The position numbers were made by a program, and so were the translations under genes. This document shows positions 49,608-62,595 of a stretch of DNA of 64,000 nucleotides, one piece after another (positions within the stretch are counted from its first letter, which is position 1; each line of letters opens with the position of its first letter). The DNA comes from Atrichornis clamosus (lineage: Eukaryota > Chordata > Aves > Passeriformes > Menuridae). The notes beneath the pieces are model-generated. The model was not told the DNA's origin. It was given only the letters and a program-made list of their open reading frames with translations, and did not search any database. Where the stretch lies: NCBI GenBank assembly GCA_013400975.1, contig WBMZ01002659.1, positions 62,001 to 126,000 on the forward strand, given 5' to 3'.

Positions 49608-51440
49608 GGACGTATATTGTTGTGCAATGTCCAGCGAGAGTATGCTAGCAACAAACAGACTTTTCTGAATAATTAGCACCCTTTTAATTCACATCTTAAA
49701 TACAGCCTGGGTGGAAAGCCTGATACAATCTGTTAGGTAAGTTTGAAATGAATAATGTACAGTATAGGTTAAAAATAACATTGATGAATGGTGTTGCTCT
49801 CTTTCACAAATATTCATTTATTGGCAATGCATGAAATTGTTGTCAAATGGAATGTTTCCATTACCCTCCCTCCCCCAGACTCTTTTTAGTTATTGACTCC
49901 TCTTGTCTGGTAGTTGAAGCATGACACTGTTGGCCCTGTGCCATTCACCTCACACAGGGTGGCACCATGGCCTGCAGCAGGTGTGGGACTCTTCAATCTG
50001 TTCCTTCTGCTTTCATGTGCACTTCGTATGGGAACTCTCCTTCCAGACACACCATTTCAATTTCAGCTACACATGTGTGACATTGCCTTGTCAGAAATAA
50101 ACAGCTTGAGTTTTTGAGCATCTTTTAGGTGGTCCTGCCTTTTTTATTGCAATGATACAAAATACATAAAAGGGGATGAACATTTCATGTGTCTGTGTAG
50201 AAGTGTTTTGTAAATATACACCTGACTGTTTTTAAAAACCAAAGAAATACATCGTCAAAACAAAATGGTCTGAAGAAGACTCACCTATGTTTGGGCATTT
50301 TGGATGAAAATTGAAATGTTCTGTTATTTTGCTGTAAAAATAAATCAGTGCAACGCCATGTTTAGTCAATCAGAATTATGAGCTTCTAAACAAATGATTC
50401 TCAACTTAAAGTTATGGATTACCTAAGCATATTATCTTATTGGCTGATATTATTTCAGGTTTAGAGACTTAATCACTCAGGTACATATACATTTATATTT
50501 ATTGCTGACTTTTAATTCTTGATCATGACTGTGTTAATAAACTTCATAAACTCTCCTTCATAAAGGAAATGCTGACTATTTTGGGTTTTCAGCTGTACGT
50601 ATGATTTATGAACTTAAATTTGCCATCATGTATTATTACCATGTGTGATATATCGTATAATTTTCATGCACAATACCTACTCCTTGGTTCATTATGCATG
50701 GCCAATGTTTCCGTTGGAGTTCACTGGGTTTATAGGGAGACAGCTGGTAGACGTACCTGTTTCTAGTTTCTGAGACCTGATACAGAGATTAACAGTGATG
50801 ATTGTTAAAGTAATTGACTCTAATATCAATGATAAATAAAAAAGGCATTTAAAACTTCTTATGGTAAAAATTTGGACCCCTAGGCCTTGATTCAGTTGCC
50901 CCTGTGACACAAATAGACGCCTAGTGGCATTTCATATACAGCAGGATAGAATACCAGGTATAAAGGTAAAAGAATCAAGTTAATAGTCTAAAATCCCCAG
51001 AGTTGTATGGATTAATTTCACCTCAGATGCCAATGCCTTTAAGCCTCCAGTCCAATAAGCAAGCTATATGCATTACTTATTAAAGAAAATGTAAAATATA
51101 CAAATATTAGCATATTTCTTAGTCACTGGACATGTAAAAAAGCCTGTTTATGTGAATCAAATGTGAGGATAGGTAGCACACTCACCTTACAAAAATACAA
51201 ATTCAGGTTCTTGATTCAGTTGCCTAGATGTGCACATGTAGTGACATTTCTTTTCCTTTCTTTGTTTCACTCTCACATTTTTGTTTAGGCTGTTAAGGAA
51301 AAAAAACATCCAGGGAGTGGATCCTTCTCATGTTGTTCTAGGATGACTGTAACTCATGATCCTTCTGAACCCTACATGGAAGTATGCTTCTATTTCTCAG
51401 GAGACTCTGTGTCCGATTGATGCTTTTTAATTTTTTCCAG
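49608..51440. other. Unique AT-rich sequence, no gene
   Basis: Nothing recognisable: no repeat, RNA gene or credible exon. Confidence 0.5.
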
Positions 51441-51544
51441 GTAAAAGTCTTGTGCTTCATGTGAACAATTCAATATTAGTTGGCGCAAATCCTGAAATTC
51501 TCGAAGAGAAGAGCAAATGTCGTCATTGCAGTACCACAGAATGA
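51441..51544 (+). other. Candidate terminal exon (unrecognised)
   Basis: A strong acceptor (GCTTTTTAATTTTTTCCAG) is followed by 33 open codons and a TGA at 51542-51544. The frame is entered with two leftover bases (GT). The reading includes KSLVLHVNNSILVGANPEI and ends CRHCSTTE. The other two frames stop at once or within eight codons. The composition is protein-like, but no family is recognised and no AATAAA lies close downstream. It could follow a donor one base into a codon, such as that at 34458. Confidence 0.22.
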
Positions 51545-52679
51545 ACTCAACCTCTGCTATTAGAACACCATTTTAAACACGCAGCTACATGCATCAGTGC
51601 AAATACATACTGAGAAAGCACAAGATAATGGTTCCAGTACCCATAGTGGATGTGGGATTAAGACAGTAGTCTAAAGAAGTCTTCTCAATTGCACAAAGGA
51701 AAAAAGTGATTTGAACCAAATTTTCCATGCAGTTTCTCTTTGTGCAGTTTGGAAGACTCCTTTGATGAAAGCAGTGTCAAACCTGGCATACTGCAGTTTT
51801 AACTTCAAATAACCCCAGCAAGATTTGACAGGAAAAAAAATAGTTTAACAATGACCCATTGAAAGGTCTCATTATCTTTCCCGTACACTGCACATAGGAA
51901 TAAGCTGTTCACATTCCTTTTAACCTTGCTGGAAATGATTCACTTCTAATCAGAAAGGCTACACATTCATGAAGAGGAGAAAGATGTTCCATTAGTATGC
52001 AGGAAGGATCCTTCCAGGTTAGTCCATATTTGGTTTGAATTAATTCCCTCTGTATTAAATACAAAGCAAAATCCAAACCTTTTGAATTTAATTTAATGTT
52101 CTTACACACAGGAACTTTTTTATACTTACTAAGCACTGCTTGGTGTCATAACAATCATTATCATGTATTGTGATTCATCTTGTCAAAGATCCTCTTATGA
52201 ACTCCGTACTATGCACTGACATTATACATTTGAATAACTGCAAAAGAAGGTTTGATAAGATGTAGCACTTCAAATGAAAGGCTCAATATTATGCTTTGAC
52301 ATAGTACATTGTAGCAGCTGTGGAGGAAAAGCCATTAAGATGGATCATGTCAATGCGTAGCATGGAGCCATTAACACAAAGACTTTGGATATGATTTATC
52401 TTAATAGGTGGATATCTATACTGAAACAACACATTTTATCATATTAGAGATCCACATGGTAACAGCTCAGGGACACTACTGTATATATGCTGTATTGCTC
52501 TGAGTATGTAAAGAGGACACCATTACGCACAAGAACTCGTTTTGCTTTGCCAGGCCCAGAAAGGAAGACAGAGACCTTTCACTTCTCCCTGCTGCATTTT
52601 CCTTCTTCAGAAAATCACGTACTCCTTCCTGAGGGAGGGTTCTGGGCAGAGCGCTCCAAGAGTAATTCACTCTCCCAAG
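51545..52679. other. Unique AT-rich sequence, no gene
   Basis: Nothing recognisable was seen. Confidence 0.5.
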
Positions 52680-52860
52680 AAGAATTGTAATTAGAGCTCC
52701 CACAATAGTTAAGCAGCTGGTGTTCTCTGACTGCTGCTTCATCAACTGTTCGTAATTGCTTCATTGTTCCCTTGTGCTCCCTTCCAGCTGATGGCTTCTT
52801 CCACCTGTTGTCTCTCATTTTACACTTTGAATGTGAGCTCTTTTGCACAAGTTATAGTTA
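52680..52860. promoter_or_regulatory. Possible enhancer-like conserved element
   Basis: Motif-rich and non-repetitive. E-boxes CAGCTG lie at 52714-52719 and 52785-52790, CACCTG at 52802-52807, a Sox-type CATTGTT at 52762-52768 followed by CCCTTGTG, and a TAATTG core at 52753-52758. The mix of E-box, Sox and homeodomain sites is typical of neural or neural-crest enhancers, but motif content alone proves nothing. Confidence 0.18.
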
Positions 52861-52930
52861 TACAACACATTCTGCGATAGCTCACAGGCAGTCTCATAAT
52901 ACAAACTCCCCTTGTGAATGATGACAATGA

Positions 52931-52951
52931 TAATAATAATAATAATAATAA
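52931..52951 (+). repeat. (TAA)7 microsatellite
   Basis: Seven perfect TAA units, preceded by GACAATGA. Confidence 0.95.
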
Positions 52952-55900
52952 CACTGCAAGATGAAACTTGTTTAAATAAGCTGCTTTATTTCAAGTGGCT
53001 TGCTAAAAGAGGCAGCTGAGTTCATATTGAAGCCCAAAGGCAAATATGAAGTTTGAAGAAAGCCCACTCAGCTCTTGGCTATGAATCTGAGAGACGATTG
53101 TGAAGTGGGAGGCTATAAAGTGTTGGCTGAAAGAGAGTTAGAGTGGCAAGAAATGAACAGTCTCTCTTTGATTTCTTTTGTGCTCTGCAAAACAGGACTT
53201 TTTATATGCTTAGAGAAATAAACTGAAAAAACCTGATTCCATCATCTGTTTATCTTCCCTACTGGTACAGGTACATTGTATTGAATTTTGCTTGGTCAAA
53301 AGGGGTACTACACCAAAGATGCTTTTCCAAATAAAGTGTGCAGATATTATGCCCATAGATCCACATGTGTTAGCTCAGTAACCAGCTGTTGTAAATAGCT
53401 GATCTCTAAGTGCCAGAACATGGGCTAAAATGGACATTTTTAAGATCAACAAAAATAATAAAAGTTTATCCATGTCTGTGGCAATAAAGAAAGAATTGCT
53501 GCTTTGTCCATTATGAAGCCACGCTATAAACCTTAAAAAAATAGGAGCTTTTTGAAATGCTTTGTTTATCTCTTTGTTCTGATGCTAGAGGTTTGGCAAA
53601 TGTAGTTTAATAGCCCTGCTATGGAATTCAACATAATGCTATGGAAGAGATTCTTGCAGATTTTTGAAGAAGTTTGTTTTGTTTTTTTTTTTGGTATAAG
53701 ATTCTGCTTAATTTCTTCTAATCCATTGTAATTGCTGAAGAGTCTTTCTCTGAAAAGTGATACTTAAAAACTATTTTGTTTTCATCAGTACCAAAAACTA
53801 CTTCTTCTCATTAGTACCGAAAATTAACATAATGCAGAAAATCAACCATACAGTGCAATCCCACCCATACTTGTTCCTAGAGATCACCCTAGCCTCACCT
53901 CACTGCAGACAACTGACAGTTCTAAGTAGGGATACTTAGCAGTAGCAGCTGCTACTAATGTTTAAAAGCCACCTTAAAAATATGCTTTTAAAAAATAGTA
54001 TCAGACGCTTCTTTTGTGGCCTGTGACAAAAACCAGATACCTAAAACCAGACTAGCTGAGAGCTCAATATCTAAGTGTTACAGATCAATAATAACTGAAG
54101 TGAATTTGATCTGTAATGTTTTGTTGGCTCAAAGAAAGTTGAGTGATGAAACAAATTGTTCACAGGGTTTTTCCAGTGACATCATCAGACACTAAAAAGC
54201 CATCAGTGATCTGTGAGCTCAGGATGGAACAGATGAACATCTTTAATGATATAAAACTGATTTTAATTCAATAGCAGAACCATTTTGTTTGAGTTAGTTT
54301 CATAATATATGTTGTCAAGAGAGGAAATATCTCAAGGTTTACTGCTGGGCTTATTCACTCTTCTCTACCTAAAGAGCAAGGCAGATGCTCTTTACCAGTG
54401 GCCAAAAGAGTTTCTTATAATTTGCAAAGCTCTTCTCTAGAAATAGTAAAATGAAGTTTTGAAGCTATTTCTGCACCTTTTCTGCAATTCTCACAATTGT
54501 CTACTTTGTAGACAGCGTATTTCTCACACAGGTTTTTTTTCCCAGAACACTCTAAAGGTCTATTTTTCATTTCGTGAGATGCAAAAACAAATGGTGAAGC
54601 ATGGCAAATTCTTGTTTGACAGCCAGTCCTATTTAACAGCCTATTGAGCCCATTTGCTGTTCACCTCCAGTGCTGTCCATAGAGGTATCTGAGAATTAAC
54701 ATGGTGGTTTTCTCTATGTAAAGCTCTTAATTATCCTTTCTAAGCTCATGCTATTCTTTCCCACCCTTCGGCAAAAAACCTCACTGCAAAAGATGTTTCT
54801 TTGGCCTGATGTTAACAAACTCTTTGTAGCTTTACTTCTGTTTAACTTGCATGAGTCAATATAACACTATGTGTTAAAAGATCATGGTGCTTCCAAAATC
54901 TGGGGTGGGCACGTCTTTAAGTCACACTTAGTTCGATCTTTTTAATTGAAGGAGCTATCTGTCAAATGGTAGATTTCAGTTGCACCTCACTGCTGTCTTT
55001 TTGTGTTTGAACTTTATGAGGTGTTTTATTGGTGACTAAACAGGAGTATTTTAAACCCAGGCAATATGCAAATTATATCCTACTAAGGCACTACATTCTT
55101 AGTTTTTTAAAACGACAAATATATAACTATCTCAGCACAGGAAATCAGACTGACTGGTTGCACCATGTCTACATAGGTGAACCCAAGAATGCCTCTGAAT
55201 ACTACATACGTATGGCAGAAGTCTCTCAGCTTCTGGGTCAAACCTCAGACACACAGTGACCCTTTCCATGGTCAGAAAAGCCAGTAGATCTTCTGGATAG
55301 GGGCCAGAGTGTCTTCAAGCCATGTCCTGAGTATCCTGAGATACTAAAATTTAGGTTACTTGGGATGTAGTACTAGGGTAGGTCTGAGAAATGATTTTGA
55401 GGACCAAATCCCTGATAACTACTCCTTGTTAGCTTCCCCTCTTTAGGCCTATCTCTAAAACAAACTCTGCCAAAACTAACCCTGCACAGGCAGAAAATGG
55501 TGCTTCTTTGTCCCCCTAATGGGACAAAGAAATATTTTGCCCGCTAAGACACAGAGAACTGGGAAAAAATCACACCACCTAAATTGAGGAAGATTAGTGA
55601 GGAGTTGGAGTGGGCAACAGCCATCTGCAGACTGGGTCCAGCTCGTGATGTGAAATGCCATTTGGAGCTGCCTGTTTGTCCACAGTGACGGTCAGGGAGA
55701 CCAGGCTGAAAAAATCCACAACCTCTGCAAGTTCCCCAAGGTGCATTTGAGGAAACACACAAGGCCTCAGAGCAAGCGTGGGCAAAGGGCCCCATATGGT
55801 GGGAAAGGGGCAGGGCTGCCCTCTGCCATTTCAGAGGGAATAGAAGTGAGACAAGGAAGAAAAGAGATATGCATTCCCTCCTAGGCCTACTACAAAAAGG

Positions 55901-58900
55901 GAATGCACTTTTGATTGGAGCTTTGAAGACATATAAAATAAACATAGTATGACTTGACTACAATGGGATGAATTCTTCCTAGAAAATAATTTATTTGATG
56001 AGCCAAATACCATTTAATAATCAATAATCCCATACAATTTGGCTGTTTTTTGATGATGTTTGACTATGCAAATACATGTAATCATGTAAATTAGACAAAT
56101 AACCCTGCTTTAACTGTGCTCATAACTCATCACTATTTGCCTTTCATGGTGTGTGTTTTAAGCATCACATTTTCACAATATGCTTTTTATCTTTTTATGA
56201 GATGCCAAAATTTTTCCATAGTTGAAAGAGAATTTCTTATAGTCTGGTGGACACTTCCAATAAAGCCTTTATGTGGACACACTCACAGGAGAATGTCATC
56301 TGGCTTTCACCTACTTTCAATTTCTCAGTAAAGCATAATATCGCTTAAATTTCCTCAGAGGAACCACAAGAAAAAAACTGTGAATATTATTAGAGAATAT
56401 TTGTAGGCTGAATCTGGCTTTTTCCACATTTGTATACATTGTCTTTATGCTATTATCAGTGTTTTCATTCAGATAGTAATTGTCTGATTTTAGTATTTCC
56501 TCCTAACACAGCATCCTACTTCATGTGCTGTGACCAATGCCAAAATGTTGCACTTAGATATTCTGTGGTTCTCTGCATACTACCTGCCTTTGTCTTGAAA
56601 CAAGAATGTTAGATCTGCAAAAACAGCTGTCTCCAATGCTCCCAGGCTCACCTAAGTACAATAATTCTATTAAAAAATGATTTATATTTGATTTTACTGC
56701 TATTTTCATAGGTAAGGATAGAATTATTGCTTTTGTTAGTAGCAGTTTCTTTCTGAGCTCTCAATCTTTTATTGTCTTAATTAATAGCCTTGAAATACAC
56801 TCCACTGTGACACAACATGCAGTCAGCATGCAGATTATACATTTTTATATCCAAGACATAGACTCTGTATTTTCTTTTTATAAGAGCTCTGATATTTGAG
56901 CCAAGGTGAATTACCAGCTTTTATCTGCATTTCTTGACTGCTCCTTAAGAGAATTAGTGGCACTGGTTAGCTTTGTGAGGACAGCTAAGAGTAGCCAGAT
57001 CAATTGAAACTCATAGTCAGAAATCAATGAAATGTGTCTCAGTAAATCTGGCTGATCCCTGGGTCACTACAGACTGCATTATCCTGGCCTTACTCTATTA
57101 CAAGATTAGACCCTGAAGTAGTCATAAGTGAGATTCTCCCTGCTCTTTTAAAACACTCTTTACACTCCTATTGCCGTTCTGTGGTAAGGAAACTTCAGAG
57201 ACAGACACAACAAGAGCAAAACCACTGTGCAAATAAATGAGGCTTCACCTTTTAGGTCATCACCAAGAGAGGAAGACAAAGCACCATTTTAGTCCTGCTT
57301 ACAAAGAAGAGGTCAAACAAAATTTGAAAATGTAGACATGGTGTTTTTTTAACTAGAAAGAGAAACACATATGCAGGATAGAGGGTCAAACCTCTGGACA
57401 GAATCAGTGAAACCTTCACCAAATTTAACACAGTTTCTTTAATTTACTGACAATTGGGTTGTCCCCAGAATGTTACTTAGGGGCTGTTGAAGCCTGCATA
57501 CCTTTTGAGACTTGAGCTTTGTTTTCAGTAATCGCTGGTCTGCATACTCTTCAGAAAGTGAAGTGAAGGAAGAAAATTACTCTTCTTAATCTAATTTGCT
57601 GTATAATTTTTTTTTTAATGGAAGGGCTGCACAGAGTTGAGCACTTCCTTCAATTGGAGAGTTACAGAGCAAAGCTCATGAGTGGTGTACAGTGAGGGCT
57701 AACCTGTGCCATGAGGCCAGTGTCTCCAGCGAAAGATGCATACCCTATGAGTTTTTCTGATTTGGCACACTGGGAAGGTGCAAGCAGTTGCTTTACTCTG
57801 ACCACGTAATAATAGTGCGGCAAGTGCAGCAATGCTGCTCAAGTGAGTGAGCTGGCAACCCCACCAACTCATAAAAAAATGTGGTGGGCAAAGGTGAGAA
57901 AAACTCAGACCAGAGATTAAAAAGAAATACTGATTTGTAAAACGGTGTGGGATATCACCTTGATGAAAGCATGTGAAATTACTGGGTTGTGCAGTTAGAG
58001 TCAAATGCCAAAAAGGTTTTGTGAGGTGGTAGTTCAAAACTCTAAAACTGCTATGCATTTCTAGCAAGCAAAGCTACTTCAGCAAAATACTCACAGCTGT
58101 CTGAAGTGAAAATTGTATCTTTATTTTGGGTGATAGATCATCCACAAACGCCAGTGTAATCAATGAAAGCAGACAAGACAGCAGGAATGTGGCTATGTTG
58201 CACACTGTTCTACTTACTGACTTAATACATGCACACAGGACTGATTGTTCACAGGATGTCCATGTTCATAAATAAGAGTAAAGAACATTTGTTAAAGCTC
58301 CCCTCCCCCAATCTTGCCATCTCTGCTTAACAAACACATTAGTCTAATGAATGCAAATTGCTGCTAGAATGACATAGTCTACACTTAAAAAAAGTCGAAA
58401 TATTTTGTTATCTGATATACAGAGATCCATAAAAATAGCTATTAACTTTGGAATGAGAATACAATGTGGAGTTTATTAAATGAAGAAATACAACAACATT
58501 ACTTTTATGTACCATGAATTCATTTCCATGGTTAAGGATTAGCAATAAGAAGCTCTCAATATGGAATCAGAGACTGCCAGCATGGGTGCAATAAACTTTT
58601 CAGAATGGTTCATAAGATTATACTAATTAGGGATAATCTAATTTGAACAATTTTTATCTTCTCAAAAAGTAATATGATGTCACTCTATAGGAAGAGTCAC
58701 TACCCGGGCTCCAGGGATATACTAAAAAAAACCACACACGTTATCTGTAATATTAAAAATTATGGTTGATCCACGAGACAGTCTTAGATCTACCCTTCTC
58801 CTCTCAAAAGATCCACCATATAGACTGTTAAGCCCCCATAATTATCTCCCCTACTTGTGACAAGCATGGGCTAATCAGTCTCTGAGGGAGTTTTCCTGCG

Positions 58901-59033
58901 GATCATTGAGAAGTGTGTGTATGCTTCACATTGCTTATCAAGCTATTTTGTACGCAGTATCACATAAGAGCTGACAAAAGTTCATTATCCTCATCTGGAC
59001 TAGAATGACTCCAAATTAGGAAAAAGAGACAAG

Positions 59034-59078
59034 CTTTTTTTTTTTCCTTTCCTTTTCTATTTCCTTTCTTTTTTTTTC
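59034..59078. repeat. Pyrimidine-rich (T/C) tract
   Basis: Poly-T with CCTTTCC insertions, then ATTTCC and a second poly-T. All pyrimidine apart from one A. Confidence 0.85.
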
Positions 59079-62000
59079 AATAGAGAAAAAAAATATCTCT
59101 AGCTTGCTTTGCAACAAAGAAGATCTTAGCTAAGAAAAAAGCAAGCTAGGTTCTAGCAGACTTTAATCCCATATTAAAAGATTAGAAAAAACATCTGAAG
59201 AAATCAGAGATAGTCTAATTGAGGTTCTCGCCTTTAATCCTGTGAGTAGACTCCCCCTTGGATACCAGGATCTGTCAGTGCATAGTCTTGGGAATTCTCT
59301 AAGGAAAAATAAACCACGAGAAATGGACATACAACAAGCTCTCTCACATTTAAAAAGAGAAAGAAAAAAAAAACCTGAGGGATGGCAATATCAAAACATA
59401 TTATCTCCTAAGAAAGAGGAAAAAGATGAGGTACAATAGAAAATGAAAACAAAAAAGAAATTGAGAAGAATCACGGTTATTTTGGAAGTTCTTTGATAAC
59501 ACCTGCAAATGTAACCCGAAAGGAAGTCATCTGGCTTGGTTCTGCTCTCCTCATTCAGATCAAAATGCCATTTGTATTAACATCTGCTTTTTATTTTGCA
59601 AGTAATTGTATTTCCATTCAACTACCTGTAATATAAGTGCATTAAAAATGAATCTTTGAATTAGTCCTCTAAAATGGTGTTTAAAACAAACTATAGAGTA
59701 ACCAGTGCACAGAGGAAAATTAGACAGAAGATTAGTATTCATTTATGTTTGTCTGACAAATAAGGGCAAGGCATATATAAAGAGAGATATGTCTTTTTCA
59801 TATTAAAAATTATTAAAGAAAGAGACACTTCATAAGGGTGAAAAACAAAACCAACATTATTTGGGATTCTGTCAATCTGTAAAATAGAACCAGTTTGAAA
59901 ACAAGTGACCAATATGGCAAATCTATCCATTTGATTGTAAAGTTGCAGACTAGAATTTGAATTCAAACAGTTGCACACATGTGCATGCATTACATTGTTT
60001 TAAAAACTATTCTTCCCTACTTAATATTTCTTTTCCATATTTGGTGATTCATTTCCCTAGCAACAGTGTTACACATTTTTTTTTGTTGGCTATTATGTAG
60101 TGGACACATGAAAATGTATCGTGTTTATAGCTAGCTATCTGCAATTTTAGTAAGGGGAAAATTAAGAAACTCTTTGTGACAGGTCAGATTTAATGGCACT
60201 GTGTTAACTTGGCCAAAGCTGAAAGAGTCAGTGCTTTCAGGCTGTACATTTGAGTAAAACCAGAGAAGATAAATAGAGTAAAAGATGAAAAACAAAATCA
60301 TAAAAAAATTAATCAGAAGGTATTTTAGCATGAAAAATCAAGGTAACATTGCAAGCAGATGCAATAAACATAAATGAGGTTTGTTACTGTTATTTTTATT
60401 GCCTGGAAAATTACTGTGATTCATTGTTCTAAATTATGTAAAGAAATATAGATAATGGAAGTATGAACTGTATAAACATAAATGTGTTTGCCTTCCAATC
60501 AATATATTCTATATTAATATAAAGCAGACTTAAATCACTGTGAGTTTGGAAATTTTTTTTAATTTTCTCTATAAATTAATTCAATACATGAAAATGTCAT
60601 TCTGAAAATTTTAATATACAATTTAATATTTTATTAACAATGTTTAAGAAAAAGATTCATATGTTTCAGCAGTCTTGTTATCAGGCACTACAAAATGTGA
60701 TTGGAATCACTGTAAGGCAGCAAGCTCCCATGGCTTGGCAAAAAGACTGTGAAAAAATTAAAACAGTCTAAGGCTCTAAGTGTTTCAAAATTCGTGACAA
60801 CAGTGTGGGGGAAAAACTCTAAAAGTGCCAGATCCAGCATGGCTGGCATTGGCAGACTTTGCTTTTTAAAGGAGAGCTTTGTCTATGTGAGATGTATGAG
60901 AAGTGACACTGCAGAGTTGGAGAACAACAGCGCCCAAACCCCAAGTCTCCAAGAACCTTGTGGATAGGCTGAGTACCTTAAATTGACATTGAATTAAACA
61001 AGAGTGGAAGGTACTGAACATGCATTGAATTCAAGAGTAGTTGAGTTTCTCAGCACTTTGACAGATCAAGACCCCAATTTTTGTTTTGTCTTTCGTAACA
61101 AACAATGCCTCAAGGCAAGTACATACATAGGAGTTTTGCATAAAGTTAATTGTTCACTATACATAAAAATGCCTCCTTAGTTTTAATGAGACTCAGACGT
61201 ACATTGACTCAGTCATATTTTTTTCCAGTGTGTGGACTTCTTGGTAGTTATCAACAGTACAAACTGATTTGGAGTAAGAATTTTTTTCTCTCAGTTTAAC
61301 AATAGGTTTTATAGGGCTGCATTAATTAGGCAAGGGGAGTGGGATAGAACATTGTGCCTTGATGGTTGTAGCAGATAATATGCATTTTGCTGTAATTTTT
61401 TCTTGCAAGTTGTGCAAAAGGCATCCAGGTCTTTCCTGTTTTCTTGCACAAATCAAATAGAGAATAAACATGGTGCACATTTCATGTGAAGAGGTGAGGA
61501 ATTTCATTTGTTAGCATTTGATCAAAGAACTGTGTGTAACACTTTTGCATGATATGCAGTGCTAAAGTAACAGGCATATTTAATCTTATTACAACATGCA
61601 TATTCAGAAATATTCTTGCATTTGCACTAGCAAATCTTTGGAGAAGTTTCTTACAGGAATGTACAGGAAGAAAGCACATTCATAATGAACCCATATTTCC
61701 TCTGGAGAACTTGATAGCCTTTTTGAACGGCTTGCTTCAGTATGGTCTATTATCTTAAATCCTCTCTGCAATAATACTTAAGACCAGTGACTTCAAATTA
61801 ATATAAGGTAGTTGGGATGAAAATCCTTTGTGCACAGTATAATTCTAGTAAATGACAAAATAATTAAATAACACATGCAACAGACTCCAAAGGCAGATGC
61901 TTATGATAATGTAACACACAATAATGTTGGATGGTATGTGAGAAGGACAAAAGAGCAGCTTCTGCTCTAAGATGCCTGCACTTATTGGTCCTATTGAAAT

Positions 62001-62575
62001 GTCATCTATCAAGGCACAGAATTTAATCTACATGTGGTAGAAGCACGACTCCTAGGAAAGTGGCTCCAGCAGTGTGACCATTCATTGCTGATAGGGAAAA
62101 AAAAGAACTTCCATTCAGTTAAAATGAGTACTCCAGTTTTGCCTTTCTCTAGGCTCTGGTCCATTGATTAGGAGGCATCATAGCTTTTTTACTGAAGAAC
62201 CATTACTGCAGGATTGGCTTCGATTTTCAGATTATGGGGATGTTTGTTTAATCAGGGCATGAATTTTGAGAGTGGGACATATGAGATTTAAGTACCACAT
62301 CAATGATACATGAAGTGGAGAGATTTAAAAAACTTACTCTACCACATGAGAAATTTTGCTTGACAACTTTTAAGGCTAATGCAGGTAAAAAGTAGAGACA
62401 CAGTGGCTTGAATGTACATCTGAGCTACTCGTTTTCACAGGGTTTTTTTTTGCAGAGATTGCATTTTCTTGTGTGGCTCTGAGTCACAAACATTTAAGGT
62501 GCAGTAATAAGAACTTGTGAAGGAAATGGATAACTGATCTTCCATAAACCTATATGTGTTAATAAAAATTATATT

Positions 62576-62595
62576 TGCACATACATATATGTGCA
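62576..62595. repeat. Short inverted repeat
   Basis: The arms TGCACATA and TATGTGCA flank a 4-base CATA spacer. Alternating purine-pyrimidine throughout, so it could also adopt unusual DNA structure. Probably chance. Confidence 0.8.

Noticed and set aside
55544..55945. 133-codon minus-strand frame in a GC-richer patch
   Set aside because: Overlaps other open frames in the same patch; no recognisable domain and no upstream promoter-like features.
57699..58067. 122-codon minus-strand frame
   Set aside because: No family, no splice context; a chance frame is expected at this length in 64 kb.
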